In this document: piece by piece, positions 53,242 to 61,020 of the stretch | Layout of the letters: each line of letters starts with the position of its first letter | How positions within the stretch are numbered: the stretch's first letter is position 1 | Assembly (NCBI RefSeq): GCF_049747295.1 | Contig: NZ_JBMHJM010000001.1 | Span: 3,906,001 to 3,970,000, forward strand | Direction of reading: 5' to 3' | DNA: 64,000 nt | Source of the DNA: Afipia sp049747295 | GTDB lineage: Bacteria; Pseudomonadota; Alphaproteobacteria; Rhizobiales; Xanthobacteraceae | The notes under the pieces: model-generated | The model's database searches: none | The model's input: only the letters and a program-made list of their open reading frames with translations | What the model was told of the DNA's origin: nothing | Translations under genes and position numbers: made by a program

Positions 53242-54255
53242 ATGCATCCGCGGCTCGCACGAATATTGAAGATGTTCGCCGTCATCCTGGTGAGCGGGAT
53301 GATCGGCGGCGCCATCTATACGATGTCGCGGTTGGGGACCGCTCCGAACGACATCATGATCGGGGTCTCGTATGGGCTGCTGATCAGCGCGGCGATCGGC
53401 GGCTTCGAGATGTTCGCGTCGACCGGACCGCTGCGGACGTGGCTGGCCAGCCTGTCCTTCACCGTCAGTCTCCTGATCCGCAGCGTCATCTATGCCGCGG
53501 TGATCCTGCCGATCCAGTACTTCGATCTCGGGACGCGACTGGTCGGGTTGACGCCGGACCCGGGGCGAGGCGACTTCGTATCCGCGATCATCTTCTGCGG
53601 CGCGTTCTCGATCATGATGAATCTCGTGCTTGGGGTGATCAACATCATTGGCCCGCGTTCATTCCTCAATCTCGCCACCGGCCGCTATCATTCGCCCATT
53701 GAGGAAGAGCGCTTCGTGCTGTTCGTCGATATCGCCGGCTCCACGGGGCTTGCCGAGAAACTGGGCGGCCTCGCCATTCATCGCTTTCTCGACCAGACCT
53801 TTCGCGTCCTGACCGATGCCGTGGTCGATTATCGCGGCGAAATCCTGCACTACGTCGGCGACGAGGTGATCGTCACATGGCCGGCGGCGGTCGGCGCAGT
53901 CGACTGCCGGCCACTCAAATGCTTTCTGGCGATGCGGGCTGCGCTCGCCGAGAAAGCGGGACGGTTTGAAAAGGAGTTTGGCGCTGCGCCGAAAATCCGC
54001 GGTAGCCTGCATTTCGGGACCGTGATCGCGGGCGAGATCGGCAGCGTGAAGCGCGCGATTGTCCTTAATGGTGACGTGATGAATACCGCCGCGCGGCTCG
54101 AGGCCTTGAGCCGCGAGGTCAAAGGCGGATTTCTTGTTTCGCGCGCGGCGATTGCGAAGTTCTCCGCCGCACCGCCGGTTTCGCTGGAAGATCTCGGCCC
54201 GCGCGCCATTCGCGGCCGCGCCGACAGCATCGATGTGCTGGGGTTGGCGGTGTGA
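53242..54255 (+). CDS. Membrane-bound class III adenylate/guanylate cyclase
   Basis: A 337-residue protein. I chose the ATG at 53242 because GAGGT lies 9 bases before it; a TTG 6 bases upstream is too close. About four membrane helices cover residues 8-140. The cyclase domain starts near 155: metal-binding Asp in FVLFVDIAGSTGLAEKLG, second Asp in HYVGDEVIVTW, transition-state Asn and Arg in MNTAARLE (about residue 284). All catalytic positions that I can check are present, so it should make cAMP (or cGMP). It is a single gene facing the DsbA-like gene. Confidence 0.9.
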   Translation: MHPRLARILKMFAVILVSGMIGGAIYTMSRLGTAPNDIMIGVSYGLLISAAIGGFEMFASTGPLRTWLASLSFTVSLLIRSVIYAAVILPIQYFDLGTRLVGLTPDPGRGDFVSAIIFCGAFSIMMNLVLGVINIIGPRSFLNLATGRYHSPIEEERFVLFVDIAGSTGLAEKLGGLAIHRFLDQTFRVLTDAVVDYRGEILHYVGDEVIVTWPAAVGAVDCRPLKCFLAMRAALAEKAGRFEKEFGAAPKIRGSLHFGTVIAGEIGSVKRAIVLNGDVMNTAARLEALSREVKGGFLVSRAAIAKFSAAPPVSLEDLGPRAIRGRADSIDVLGLAV

Positions 54256-54269
54256 CACGCTCTCGTTTG

Positions 54270-54929
54270 TTATGACGCCTTGGCGGTTGGCTGGGGAAGG
54301 GCGCGTGCAGCGACGCGCTCGAACTCGCTCTCAGTGATATAGCCGCTGATCATTTGTCCGGCGATGCGCCAGCTTGGGGTGCCGCGCACGCCGAAGTCTT
54401 CACCGAGCCGCTGGCCTTCATAGACGCCAACACGCGCTTCGCCGCTGGTCAGCGCCGCACGCAGGTTGTCGAGATCCGTCACGAACTCGCTCGTGCACTT
54501 AAGCACGGTTTCGAGATCGCCGATGTCGAGACCATCGGCAAAATGCGCGCGGAACAGCCGCGTCTGGACGGCGGCGAACGCATCCGGCTGATGCCGACGT
54601 ACCCATTCGGCGGCGGCAAGGGCAATCCCTGAGTTCGGCAGCCGCGGCGGCCAGTTCAGCGGCAGGCCGAGCGCCGCCGCGTTGCGCTCGATCTGCTGGT
54701 ACATCGGACCCTGGCGCGGGCCGACATTAATGCCTCCGGCTGGAATCTCGGCATGCGCCTGAAACGGCAGTTCGATGACGGTGAGGCCGCGCTGCTGCAG
54801 CAGATGGGTGCGCGCCTGGCCGAGATAGCAGAACGGGCAGGTGAGGTCGTACCAGTGCAGGGCGACTGGACCTTCATCCGCAACATGCTGCAGGCTGACC
54901 GGCGGCGCCGACACGAGTGAACCAGACAT
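54270..54929 (-). CDS. DsbA family (FrnE-like) thioredoxin-fold protein
   Basis: A 219-residue DsbA-like oxidoreductase. The active site is CPFCYLGQ (about residues 31-38), followed by a helical insert, and the cis-proline loop is GVRGTPSWRI (about residue 187). It has no signal peptide, which fits the cytoplasmic FrnE/2-hydroxychromene-2-carboxylate isomerase-like group rather than periplasmic DsbA. It converges on the cyclase gene with a 14-base gap. The substrate is unknown. Confidence 0.9.
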   Translation of the reverse strand: MSGSLVSAPPVSLQHVADEGPVALHWYDLTCPFCYLGQARTHLLQQRGLTVIELPFQAHAEIPAGGINVGPRQGPMYQQIERNAAALGLPLNWPPRLPNSGIALAAAEWVRRHQPDAFAAVQTRLFRAHFADGLDIGDLETVLKCTSEFVTDLDNLRAALTSGEARVGVYEGQRLGEDFGVRGTPSWRIAGQMISGYITESEFERVAARALPQPTAKAS

Positions 54930-55244
54930 GATGTCTCCGAAAGCTCGTTGCCCGATAGGAATGATGGCAACGACGACTAAATGATGGCGGCACCGTGCAC
55001 TATCAAGTGATGGCCGAGCGAACTCTGCGGTCGCGGCATACGTGGCTTGTGATAGGCGGAATAATCACTCCACCTGCTGCACGGCTGTATGACAGGCCGG
55101 CGATAGGATTTCCCGGCATGGATGTTCTTTGCCTTGAAGAAGCGGCATTGTCATCCAAGCGATTGTTCGCGATACGCCTCTTGTTTTTCATGCACTTATG
55201 TCATGAACGCGCTGCAGAGTCGTGCGACCAACCAGGGTCACCGG
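54930..55244. other. Intergenic region, no gene seen
   Basis: About 315 bases between two leftward genes. The promoter of the DsbA-like gene should be near 54930-55010. A rightward frame at 54995-55294 has no ribosome site and overlaps the end of the next gene, so I do not support it. Confidence 0.5.
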
Positions 55245-55874
55245 CTATCCGCAGTTCGCGAACAAGCCGAGGCGCGGTTCTGGCGCATGATTAGCGGGCA
55301 CGAATCTGACTTCGTTGCCGCGTCCCCCCGATCTGACGAGACCAAACCGTCCGAGATATTTGAGGTTGGCGTAGTATTTTGAATCCGGTGGAGAGGCCGG
55401 AACCGGCCCGCTCTGTTGGGCTGGTTCAACGTACTCTTCGCGGCTTTGCGCTCCCGGATCGATGGCCGCAACTGTGCGATACGACGTGGCCGTCGCTATC
55501 TGCGTGCCGAGCGACGTATAGGGGAGCGTTTTGGAGTCGCAGTACGATGTCAAAGCTCCGGACGACAGTTCAAACTTCCAGAGTTTGTAGCCGACGGCGA
55601 AAAAATATGAGCCGCCGTCGGCGGACCGGTAAACAGAGGCGCCGGAGTTGTAGGGTTTGTCCCATACCGAGAACCATTCGCTCGAATGCCTGGACCACCA
55701 TCCGCCGAAGCGGGACAGGCTGATTTTCTCGTCCATGCCCCAGCCCCACGTCATGGTGTAGGTCAGGGTGTATCCTGAAGGCTCCAGCGCGACCGCTGCC
55801 GATCGCGACATCCACGTGGTCCAGAGCAGATAGGCCACGATCACGACCAAGCCGGTCTTGAGAGGTTGTCGCAT
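55245..55874 (-). CDS. Hypothetical signal-anchored protein (209 aa)
   Basis: A 209-residue protein with a basic N-terminus and one hydrophobic segment (TGLVVIVAYLLWTTWM, about residues 7-22) that serves as anchor or leader. The outside part is rich in Trp, Tyr, Ser and Gly (YTMTWGWGMDEK, WWSRHSSEWF, SYFFAVGYKLWKF), suggesting a small beta-rich domain with repeated strands, and the C-terminal 60 residues are polar. No family is recognised. It lies just upstream of another small exported protein gene in the opposite order of transcription (both leftward). Confidence 0.65.
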   Translation of the reverse strand: MRQPLKTGLVVIVAYLLWTTWMSRSAAVALEPSGYTLTYTMTWGWGMDEKISLSRFGGWWSRHSSEWFSVWDKPYNSGASVYRSADGGSYFFAVGYKLWKFELSSGALTSYCDSKTLPYTSLGTQIATATSYRTVAAIDPGAQSREEYVEPAQQSGPVPASPPDSKYYANLKYLGRFGLVRSGGRGNEVRFVPANHAPEPRLGLFANCG

Positions 55875-55892
55875 GGTGGGGAAGCTATTTCC

Positions 55893-56177
55893 TCACCGCA
55901 GCGGTTCGATCATCGCCGCCATGTCGGGGTCGAGCAGGACTCTGTAGTTCGCATTACCGCATTGGATGATCCAGGCGGCGCGGTCGGGACGGGAGCGCTT
56001 GTGGTCGCGCGTTGCGCGGACCGGCGTCGCGCAGGCAAAGCCCTGCAGGCGAACCTGCGCCGCCAGCGAGTCTGCGGGTGACGTCGCCCCCTGCGCGTTG
56101 GCGTGAGACGCGGCGAATCCAGCAACAGCAAGCGCGGTCACGGTGCTTAAGGAGAGAGTCCCAAATCTTTTGAGCAT
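55893..56177 (-). CDS. Small exported hypothetical protein (94 aa)
   Basis: I chose the ATG at 56177, with GGGG about 8 bases upstream, because it yields a normal signal peptide (SLSTVTALAVAGFAAS, cut near ANAQG, residue 30). The mature part has two cysteines (GFACATP and IIQCGNANYRV) that could form one disulphide. The last residues (DPDMAAMIEPLR) are acidic. It starts upstream of the 209-residue gene in the same direction, 18 bases apart, so an operon is likely. No family is recognised. Confidence 0.65.
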   Translation of the reverse strand: MLKRFGTLSLSTVTALAVAGFAASHANAQGATSPADSLAAQVRLQGFACATPVRATRDHKRSRPDRAAWIIQCGNANYRVLLDPDMAAMIEPLR

Positions 56178-56371
56178 GACAAAACCCCGACTGAAAATAT
56201 CTCGCTCGACCGCCGCACTATACAGCAAAAATCGATGCTGTCCCGCGAACGTCCGCGCAGCCATGGCCATGATGCCGGATCGCGTGGGCCGTCATGGGAT
56301 CGTCGTGAAGCGAGGCCGCATGCGCGGCCCCGAGCATCGCATGAGTTGCGTGATTTCGATGAAGCGGCCCG

Positions 56372-56776
56372 CTATGTCCCCGCACCCATCATCAGATAGA
56401 TGATGCGCCCCAGTGCGCCGAGCACCAGGGCAGTCGCCGCGAAGGATTGAATGAAGAAGCCGGGAAGGCGCTTTTCCGGCGCGGAGAGATAACCAACGAA
56501 ATAGACGATGCGCCCTGCGATCCAGGCGAGGCCCAGCCAACCGGCCCACACCGCGCTCCAGTAGATGGCGAACAGCCACATCGCCGGCAGGAAGATTGGC
56601 ATCCATTCCACGGTGTTGGCATGGGCGCGGAAGGCGCATTCGAGGCGCGGGTGGCCGGTCATGGTCGGCGCCAGGATGCCGGTCTTGTGGTGCGTGCGCG
56701 CCACGGTCAAAGCCATGCTGAAGCACATCAGCCCCACCAGCAGGGTGACAAGCGATACGAAATAATAGCGCTCCAT
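56372..56776 (-). CDS. MAPEG family membrane protein
   Basis: A 134-residue, four-helix membrane protein. I chose the ATG at 56776 because CGGAGGAACA precedes it. The MAPEG signature is visible as PRLECAFRAHANTVEWMPIF (about residues 42-61), holding the glutathione-binding Arg/Asn/Glu set. MAPEG proteins conjugate glutathione to lipophilic compounds or act on eicosanoid-like peroxides. It is the last gene of the leftward arm of the TetR-controlled cluster. Confidence 0.88.
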   Translation of the reverse strand: MERYYFVSLVTLLVGLMCFSMALTVARTHHKTGILAPTMTGHPRLECAFRAHANTVEWMPIFLPAMWLFAIYWSAVWAGWLGLAWIAGRIVYFVGYLSAPEKRLPGFFIQSFAATALVLGALGRIIYLMMGAGT

Positions 56777-56807
56777 TGTTCCTCCGTAGTGTTGTTGATT
56801 ATGAAAG

Positions 56808-57551
56808 CTACAGTACCCATCGGAACGACCGCTGCAATTCCGCCACTGCATTGCAGGGATACCAGCGGCCGTGGGCCAGGATGAGCCGCTCCGGCTGCCA
56901 CGCGATCATCTGCTTCACCGCGGCGCGAAGCTCGTCGCGCCGCTTGGCAAACGTCGGCTTGAGATCAGATGGCGTCATGCCGTCGGGATCGATCACGCCG
57001 CCGACGCGAAACAGCCATCGGTAGAAGCGCGAGGCCACACGCTCTTTCTCGAAGTTTTCGATCATGTCGGTAAGCAGCAGCGTGCGCGAGGGGCGGTGGA
57101 AGAAATCCGCTTCCATCAGGCGCGAGCCTTCGACAATCACCTGATCGAGAACGCCATTCCATGCCGGCGGCGGCTCATCGTTGAGCACGGTATGCGGCGG
57201 CACGCGGTCCTTTGCGCCGGGATCGAGGCGCGACACCGCCCACACCTGCGCGTCCGGGAAGCGTTGCTTCCATTCACCCACCCACCAGTAATGCAGGGTG
57301 TTGGGCGCCACCAGATGGCGGACCGGCCCGATGCGCGTGATCTGGCTCACGAGCTCATCCGTCAACGCAACAGGCGAGTGAATCCACACCTCGCCCGCGG
57401 GTAGGCGGACCACGGTCATCCGGGTCGGAAACGGAATCCGCAGGAAGAAATAGCGAAAGTGGATCTCCGGTCCGTCCACGATCCAGACATCATCGGCGAC
57501 GCACTTGAGCTGCCCGAGCGGTTCATAGAGTTGATAGGCGGGTGCCGTCAT
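56808..57551 (-). CDS. DUF4336 family protein (metallo-beta-lactamase-like fold)
   Basis: A 247-residue protein of the DUF4336 family, whose members resemble metallo-beta-lactamase-fold hydrolases without the full HxHxDH site. Blocks: WIVDGPEIHFRYFFLRIPFP (about 23-42), TRMTVVRLPAGEVWIHSPV, VAPNTLHYWWVGEW (residue 81 on), and LLLTDMIENFEKE. A single late histidine is in LILAHGRWYPCN. It sits between DoxX and MAPEG genes (27 and 31 bases), all leftward, so it belongs to the TetR-controlled operon. The reaction is unknown. Confidence 0.85.
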   Translation of the reverse strand: MTAPAYQLYEPLGQLKCVADDVWIVDGPEIHFRYFFLRIPFPTRMTVVRLPAGEVWIHSPVALTDELVSQITRIGPVRHLVAPNTLHYWWVGEWKQRFPDAQVWAVSRLDPGAKDRVPPHTVLNDEPPPAWNGVLDQVIVEGSRLMEADFFHRPSRTLLLTDMIENFEKERVASRFYRWLFRVGGVIDPDGMTPSDLKPTFAKRRDELRAAVKQMIAWQPERLILAHGRWYPCNAVAELQRSFRWVL

Positions 57552-57578
57552 GTGTCGCCTCTTAATTGCAATGCGCTC

Positions 57579-57968
57579 CTATCCACGCGCGAGGGGCAGG
57601 AGGGCGCGGATCGACGGCCAGCGCAGAAACAAGCCGCCCCAGACGAACAGCGCGATGTAAACGCCGAACAGCATGTGCGAGACCAGCGGCCTATGATGCT
57701 GCAGGTTCACCGCGATCGCCCCGCCGAGATAGCCGGTGATGAGGATGGCGCCGAGCGCCGCCGTGGGCGGGAAGGCGTAAAAAATTGTCGCCACCAGCAG
57801 GATCACACCCAGGACCCACACCTGGTCCGCGTCGAAGCCGAGCTGGGCGCTGGCTTCCAGCGCCACCTGCGCGCCGGCGAGTTTCATGCCGGCATCCATC
57901 AACAGGAACAGGATCGCCAGCACCGAAAGCGCCCAGCCGCCATACGTCATCATGCGTTCACTTGTCAC
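57579..57968 (-). CDS. DoxX family membrane protein
   Basis: A 129-residue, four-helix protein starting at GTG with GGGAGGCG 5 bases before it. Helix 1 (YGGWALSVLAILFLLMDAGMKLAG) and the AFPPTAALGAILITGYLGGAIA region are typical of DoxX-like proteins. In other bacteria DoxX proteins support respiratory or redox-stress functions. It is the first gene of the leftward arm; its start is 61 bases from the first operator palindrome, so it is directly under TetR control if that model holds. Confidence 0.85.
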   Translation of the reverse strand: MTSERMMTYGGWALSVLAILFLLMDAGMKLAGAQVALEASAQLGFDADQVWVLGVILLVATIFYAFPPTAALGAILITGYLGGAIAVNLQHHRPLVSHMLFGVYIALFVWGGLFLRWPSIRALLPLARG

Positions 57969-58028
57969 AAATCGCCTCCCAGCCTCGTCAATGAACTAAT
58001 CCAGCCATCGGCCGCCCGTTCCAACGTA

Positions 58029-58045
58029 ACAGACCGATGGTCTGT
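58029..58045. promoter_or_regulatory. TetR operator O1, perfect 17-bp palindrome
   Basis: ACAGACC-GAT-GGTCTGT is a perfect 7+3+7 palindrome, 61 bases upstream of the DoxX start. Together with O2 and O3 it marks the divergent promoter region as a TetR target. Confidence 0.75.
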
Positions 58046-58061
58046 GCACAGCTTGTCTATG

Positions 58062-58078
58062 ACAGACTATTGGTCTGT
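58062..58078. promoter_or_regulatory. TetR operator O2, near-perfect palindrome
   Basis: ACAGACT-ATT-GGTCTGT, one base off in the left half compared with O1. It starts 33 bases after O1, about three helical turns. Confidence 0.72.
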
Positions 58079-58113
58079 TGTCAGCCGGAACGATTATCGG
58101 CTAACGATGTTTT

Positions 58114-58130
58114 TCAGACCGATGGTCTGT
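58114..58130. promoter_or_regulatory. TetR operator O3, near-perfect palindrome
   Basis: TCAGACC-GAT-GGTCTGT, one base off O1 at the outer left position. It starts 52 bases after O2, about five helical turns, and ends 57 bases upstream of the carboxymuconolactone-decarboxylase-like gene. Confidence 0.75.
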
Positions 58131-58187
58131 TGAGGCCCAAGCTGGGCTCAAGCGAGGTCCAGAGTTCCACGGCGAGGGAGGTTTCCC

Positions 58188-58910
58188 ATGCAGCTGATGT
58201 CGGAAGAACGCGTCACCAGCCTCGATCCGGTGTTCGGCCCGATGGGCATCGAAGCCGGCAAGGCGATCTGGAGCGACACAGCGCTCACCATGCGCGAGAA
58301 GGCCATTCTCCTCATAACCGCGGATCTCTGCGTGCCCGAGCTCGGCCTGCCGTTCGAATTGCATGTCGGCATGGCGCTCGGCGCCGCCCGCATGCCGGTG
58401 GAGCATTTGCGCGAACTGCTGCGCCACATCGCGCCGGATGCCGGCATGAACATCGTCGCCATGGGCTTTGCGAAACTCACTGGCATCATCGCGGAGCAGG
58501 GGCTGCCCTCATCATCTGTCACGCCCGCGCGGGAGCGCGGCGCGCAGGACGGCGAGCAAGCAGGCGAGCAGGTCTATGATGACGCCACGCTGGCCGAGCT
58601 TCACCAGTTCGATCCGCAATTTGCCGACGATGTGGACCGCATCAGCCGCGCGCTGTGGCATCGGCCGGGTCTGTCGCGGCGGGAGCGCTGCCTTGCGACC
58701 TTCGCTGTCAATGTGGTGGGCGGCACGTTGGGTGCGCCGTTTGCGGCCCATGTCGCGCTTTGTCGCGATGCAGGTCTGACCAAAACTGAACTTCACGCCG
58801 CGCTGCGCGCGCTGGCGGAGTTTTCCATTCCGAAAGCGTGGCAGGCGCTGATCGCGCTGCACGAACTGTGGCCGCAGCGCCGCGCGACACCAACAAACGG
58901 AGAGAGCTGA
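58188..58910 (+). CDS. Carboxymuconolactone decarboxylase-like (tandem CMD domain) protein
   Basis: A 240-residue protein made of two CMD/AhpD-fold helical domains (about residues 15-110 and 130-230), with REKAILLITADLC and RRERCLATFAVNVVGG as corresponding helices. The peroxidase-type C-x2-C-x-x-H motif of AhpD is missing from both. AGGGAGG precedes the start. Its stop overlaps the DUF3224 gene start (TGATG), so the two are translationally coupled. It is the first gene of the rightward arm of the TetR-controlled cluster. CMD proteins bind aromatic lactones or act in oxidative stress; no activity is assigned here. Confidence 0.85.
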   Translation: MQLMSEERVTSLDPVFGPMGIEAGKAIWSDTALTMREKAILLITADLCVPELGLPFELHVGMALGAARMPVEHLRELLRHIAPDAGMNIVAMGFAKLTGIIAEQGLPSSSVTPARERGAQDGEQAGEQVYDDATLAELHQFDPQFADDVDRISRALWHRPGLSRRERCLATFAVNVVGGTLGAPFAAHVALCRDAGLTKTELHAALRALAEFSIPKAWQALIALHELWPQRRATPTNGES

Positions 58911-59368
58911 TGGACACCAAGAGCCCCGTTCAAAGAACTCCCGCCCATATCACCACTACGGCCAAGGTCGAGGTCGCGAAGTATCAGCGCGAGGTGCTCG
59001 ACCGCGGCGAGGACAGTTCGATGACGGTGGCGGCCACGCATCTTGAAGAGCATTTCACCGGCGGTCTCGTCGGCATCGGCCTGGCCGCGCATCTGCGCAT
59101 CGAGCGTGATGACGGCACCGGCATGCTGACATGCTATGAGCGCATCACCGGATCGCTCGACGGCCGCCACGGGTCGTTCCTGCTGCGCGCGTCCGGCTTC
59201 ACCGACCGGCATCATGTTGTGCACGGGCGGTGGGAGGTGATCGAAGGCTCCGCCACCGGCGAGCTCGCCGGGCTGCGCGGCTATGCGGCGTTTTCCGCGG
59301 TGCCCGACAAGCAGGCCAAGACCGGATGGGTGGCGGACACCGCGCTGACCTACTGGTTCGATGCGTAA
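58910..59368 (+). CDS. DUF3224 domain protein
   Basis: A 152-residue protein, start coupled to the previous gene by a one-base overlap. The DUF3224 barrel (allene-oxide-cyclase-like) is visible: HLEEHFTGGLVGIGLAAHL (about 45-63), CYERITGSLDGRHGSFLLR and WEVIEGSATGELAGLRGYA (about 108-126). DUF3224 proteins are small barrels proposed to bind hydrophobic molecules. It is the middle gene of the rightward arm of the cluster. Confidence 0.88.
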   Translation: MDTKSPVQRTPAHITTTAKVEVAKYQREVLDRGEDSSMTVAATHLEEHFTGGLVGIGLAAHLRIERDDGTGMLTCYERITGSLDGRHGSFLLRASGFTDRHHVVHGRWEVIEGSATGELAGLRGYAAFSAVPDKQAKTGWVADTALTYWFDA

Positions 59369-59449
59369 AGCTGCAGCGCCGCGGGGCAACCGCGCCCACA
59401 CGCTGCGCGTTATCGGACATCACGGAGTGCACCTGAAAGGAGCGGACCG

Positions 59450-60103
59450 ATGACCTGGAAAACAGCTCTGGTGGCGCTGCTGTCATCACTCGCCTTCTTT
59501 GGATTGGCCGTGCTCGGCGCGGGCGGCTGGAACGATATCGTTTCCAAGCCGCCGCTGGTCGCCGTGCTGCTGATTGGTGCTGCGCTCGCCATCGCCGGCC
59601 TATTCACCCAAGGCAATCTGGACACCGGCGTGAAAGAAGACCGCGGTAACCGCTGGGTGCTGCGGGCGTTCGGCATCCTCGGCCTGCTGATGGCATGGCT
59701 GCCGGCGTATACGGACCGGATGAACATCGCCACCATCGGCGGCGACACCGTGCGCTGGATCGGCGTCGCGCTGTTTGCGGTGGGCGGCGTGCTGCGCGTC
59801 TGGCCGGTGTTTACGCTGGGCAAGCGCTTCAGCGGGCTGGTGGCGATCCAGCAAGGTCATCAACTGGTGACAACCGGGCCTTATGCCATCGTGCGCCACC
59901 CGAGCTATCTCGGCATGCTGCTGTTTGTGCTCGGCTGGGGGCTGGCGTTTCGTTCGCTCGCGGGTGTGGCGCTCGCCGTGCTCATGGTCGTGCCGCTGAT
60001 GGCGCGCATCCGCGCGGAGGAGGCGATGCTGTCGAAGGAATTCGGCGCGGCGTATGAGAGCTATCGCGCGCGCACGTCGCGGCTTGTGCCGGGCGTCTAT
60101 TAA
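59450..60103 (+). CDS. Isoprenylcysteine carboxyl methyltransferase-like membrane protein
   Basis: A 217-residue integral membrane protein with about five helices. The ICMT/PEMT signature is near the C-terminus: GPYAIVRHPSYLGMLLFVLG, then RIRAEEAMLSKEFGAAYESY, which forms the SAM and lipid-substrate pocket. Bacterial relatives methylate small lipophilic or volatile molecules rather than proteins. It ends 4 bases into the convergent TetR gene (60100-60103 overlap). It is the third gene of the rightward arm of the cluster. Confidence 0.9.
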   Translation: MTWKTALVALLSSLAFFGLAVLGAGGWNDIVSKPPLVAVLLIGAALAIAGLFTQGNLDTGVKEDRGNRWVLRAFGILGLLMAWLPAYTDRMNIATIGGDTVRWIGVALFAVGGVLRVWPVFTLGKRFSGLVAIQQGHQLVTTGPYAIVRHPSYLGMLLFVLGWGLAFRSLAGVALAVLMVVPLMARIRAEEAMLSKEFGAAYESYRARTSRLVPGVY

Positions 60104-60888
60104 CGCGTTGTCTTCCGCGAAGGTCTCTTCCCTGTCGATGCCGTCTTGCGCGGCCCCATCGCCTTCGGTGTCGCCGCTTTCGCTTTTCCATCGAGCGGAT
60201 TGAGAGCCACGATAAAGCGGCGGGCGAAATCCGGCGGGCCGATCCGGAACGCATCGTCGGGCAGGCCGAGCAGGCGGCTCATGGTCAGCGCATGGAGCTT
60301 CAAGTTGTTCGAAAGCTCCGCGATCGCCGCCTCGCGCGCGTCAATGGTCTTCGCCGCCATGCCGCGCCAGGTCGCGTCCCGGGTCGAGGCGGCATGGAGC
60401 AGCATGGTGTCGGCGACGCCCTCGGCGTTGAAGGTGTCGAACACGCCTTGGGCTATGCCGTCCTCGATCACAGCGGTGACCACCGGCCGCATCCGCGCCG
60501 ACCACGCCTCGACGACGCCCTGATAAAGCATGTTGCTTTCGGGCCGCAGCAGCGCGCCGAACACCGAGCGTGTCAGTTCGACATTGGCGAGGCGAAACTC
60601 CGCGCCGCGGTTCATGATGTTCTGCAGGCGCGTGCGCGGATCGACGCCTTCCTCCTCGACCACGGGGCGCAGCGCCTCGTACATCCCCTCGGTCACGCGC
60701 GCGAACAGCGCCACCAGCAGCGCCTCCTTGGAGGGGAAGTGATGGTAGAACATGCCCTTCGACAGGCCCGCGGTGGCGATGACGTCGTTGAGGGAGGTGT
60801 TGTCGTAGCCGCGTTTCAGGAAAATCGTGAAGGCCTGGTCCAGGATCTCAGCCCGGCGGATGTCGCGATGCTTGACGATGCGCGGCAT
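60100..60888 (-). CDS. TetR/AcrR family regulator, putative regulator of the 56.4-60.1 kb cluster
   Basis: A 262-residue regulator. Residues 10-60 form the TetR helix-turn-helix (AEILDQAFTIFLKRGYDNTS, then KGMFYHHFPSKEALLVAL). The ligand domain follows, and a basic, disordered tail (KAKAATPKAMGPRKTASTGK, residues 235-262) is unusual. A palindrome related to O1-O3 of the cluster lies 42 bases upstream of its start (60930-60946), indicating autoregulation and a link to the neighbouring operons. The tail overlaps the ICMT-like gene by 4 bases. Confidence 0.9.
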   Translation of the reverse strand: MPRIVKHRDIRRAEILDQAFTIFLKRGYDNTSLNDVIATAGLSKGMFYHHFPSKEALLVALFARVTEGMYEALRPVVEEEGVDPRTRLQNIMNRGAEFRLANVELTRSVFGALLRPESNMLYQGVVEAWSARMRPVVTAVIEDGIAQGVFDTFNAEGVADTMLLHAASTRDATWRGMAAKTIDAREAAIAELSNNLKLHALTMSRLLGLPDDAFRIGPPDFARRFIVALNPLDGKAKAATPKAMGPRKTASTGKRPSRKTTR

Positions 60889-60929
60889 TTAACGGGGGAT
60901 TCCTTTCGTGGGCATGGGGCTCGGGCGAG

Positions 60930-60946
60930 TTGGACCGGTGGTCGGT
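60930..60946. promoter_or_regulatory. Putative TetR autoregulatory site, related to O1-O3
   Basis: TTGGACC-GGT-GGTCGGT shares the core GACC-G(A/G)T-GGTC with O1-O3 (10 of 11 core bases) and the same 7+3+7 spacing, with diverged outer bases. It lies 42 bases before the tetR start codon. Confidence 0.55.
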
Positions 60947-61020
60947 CGGGTAGGGTATTAACTGGGCGAGAGCTTGCCTCACGTCTTGGCTACGGACAAT
61001 TGGCATGTCAAAGTTAGTAA

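Noticed and set aside
54995..55294. A 99-codon plus-strand frame in the gap after the DsbA-like gene
   Set aside because: No ribosome site, no domain, and its end overlaps the leftward hypothetical gene.
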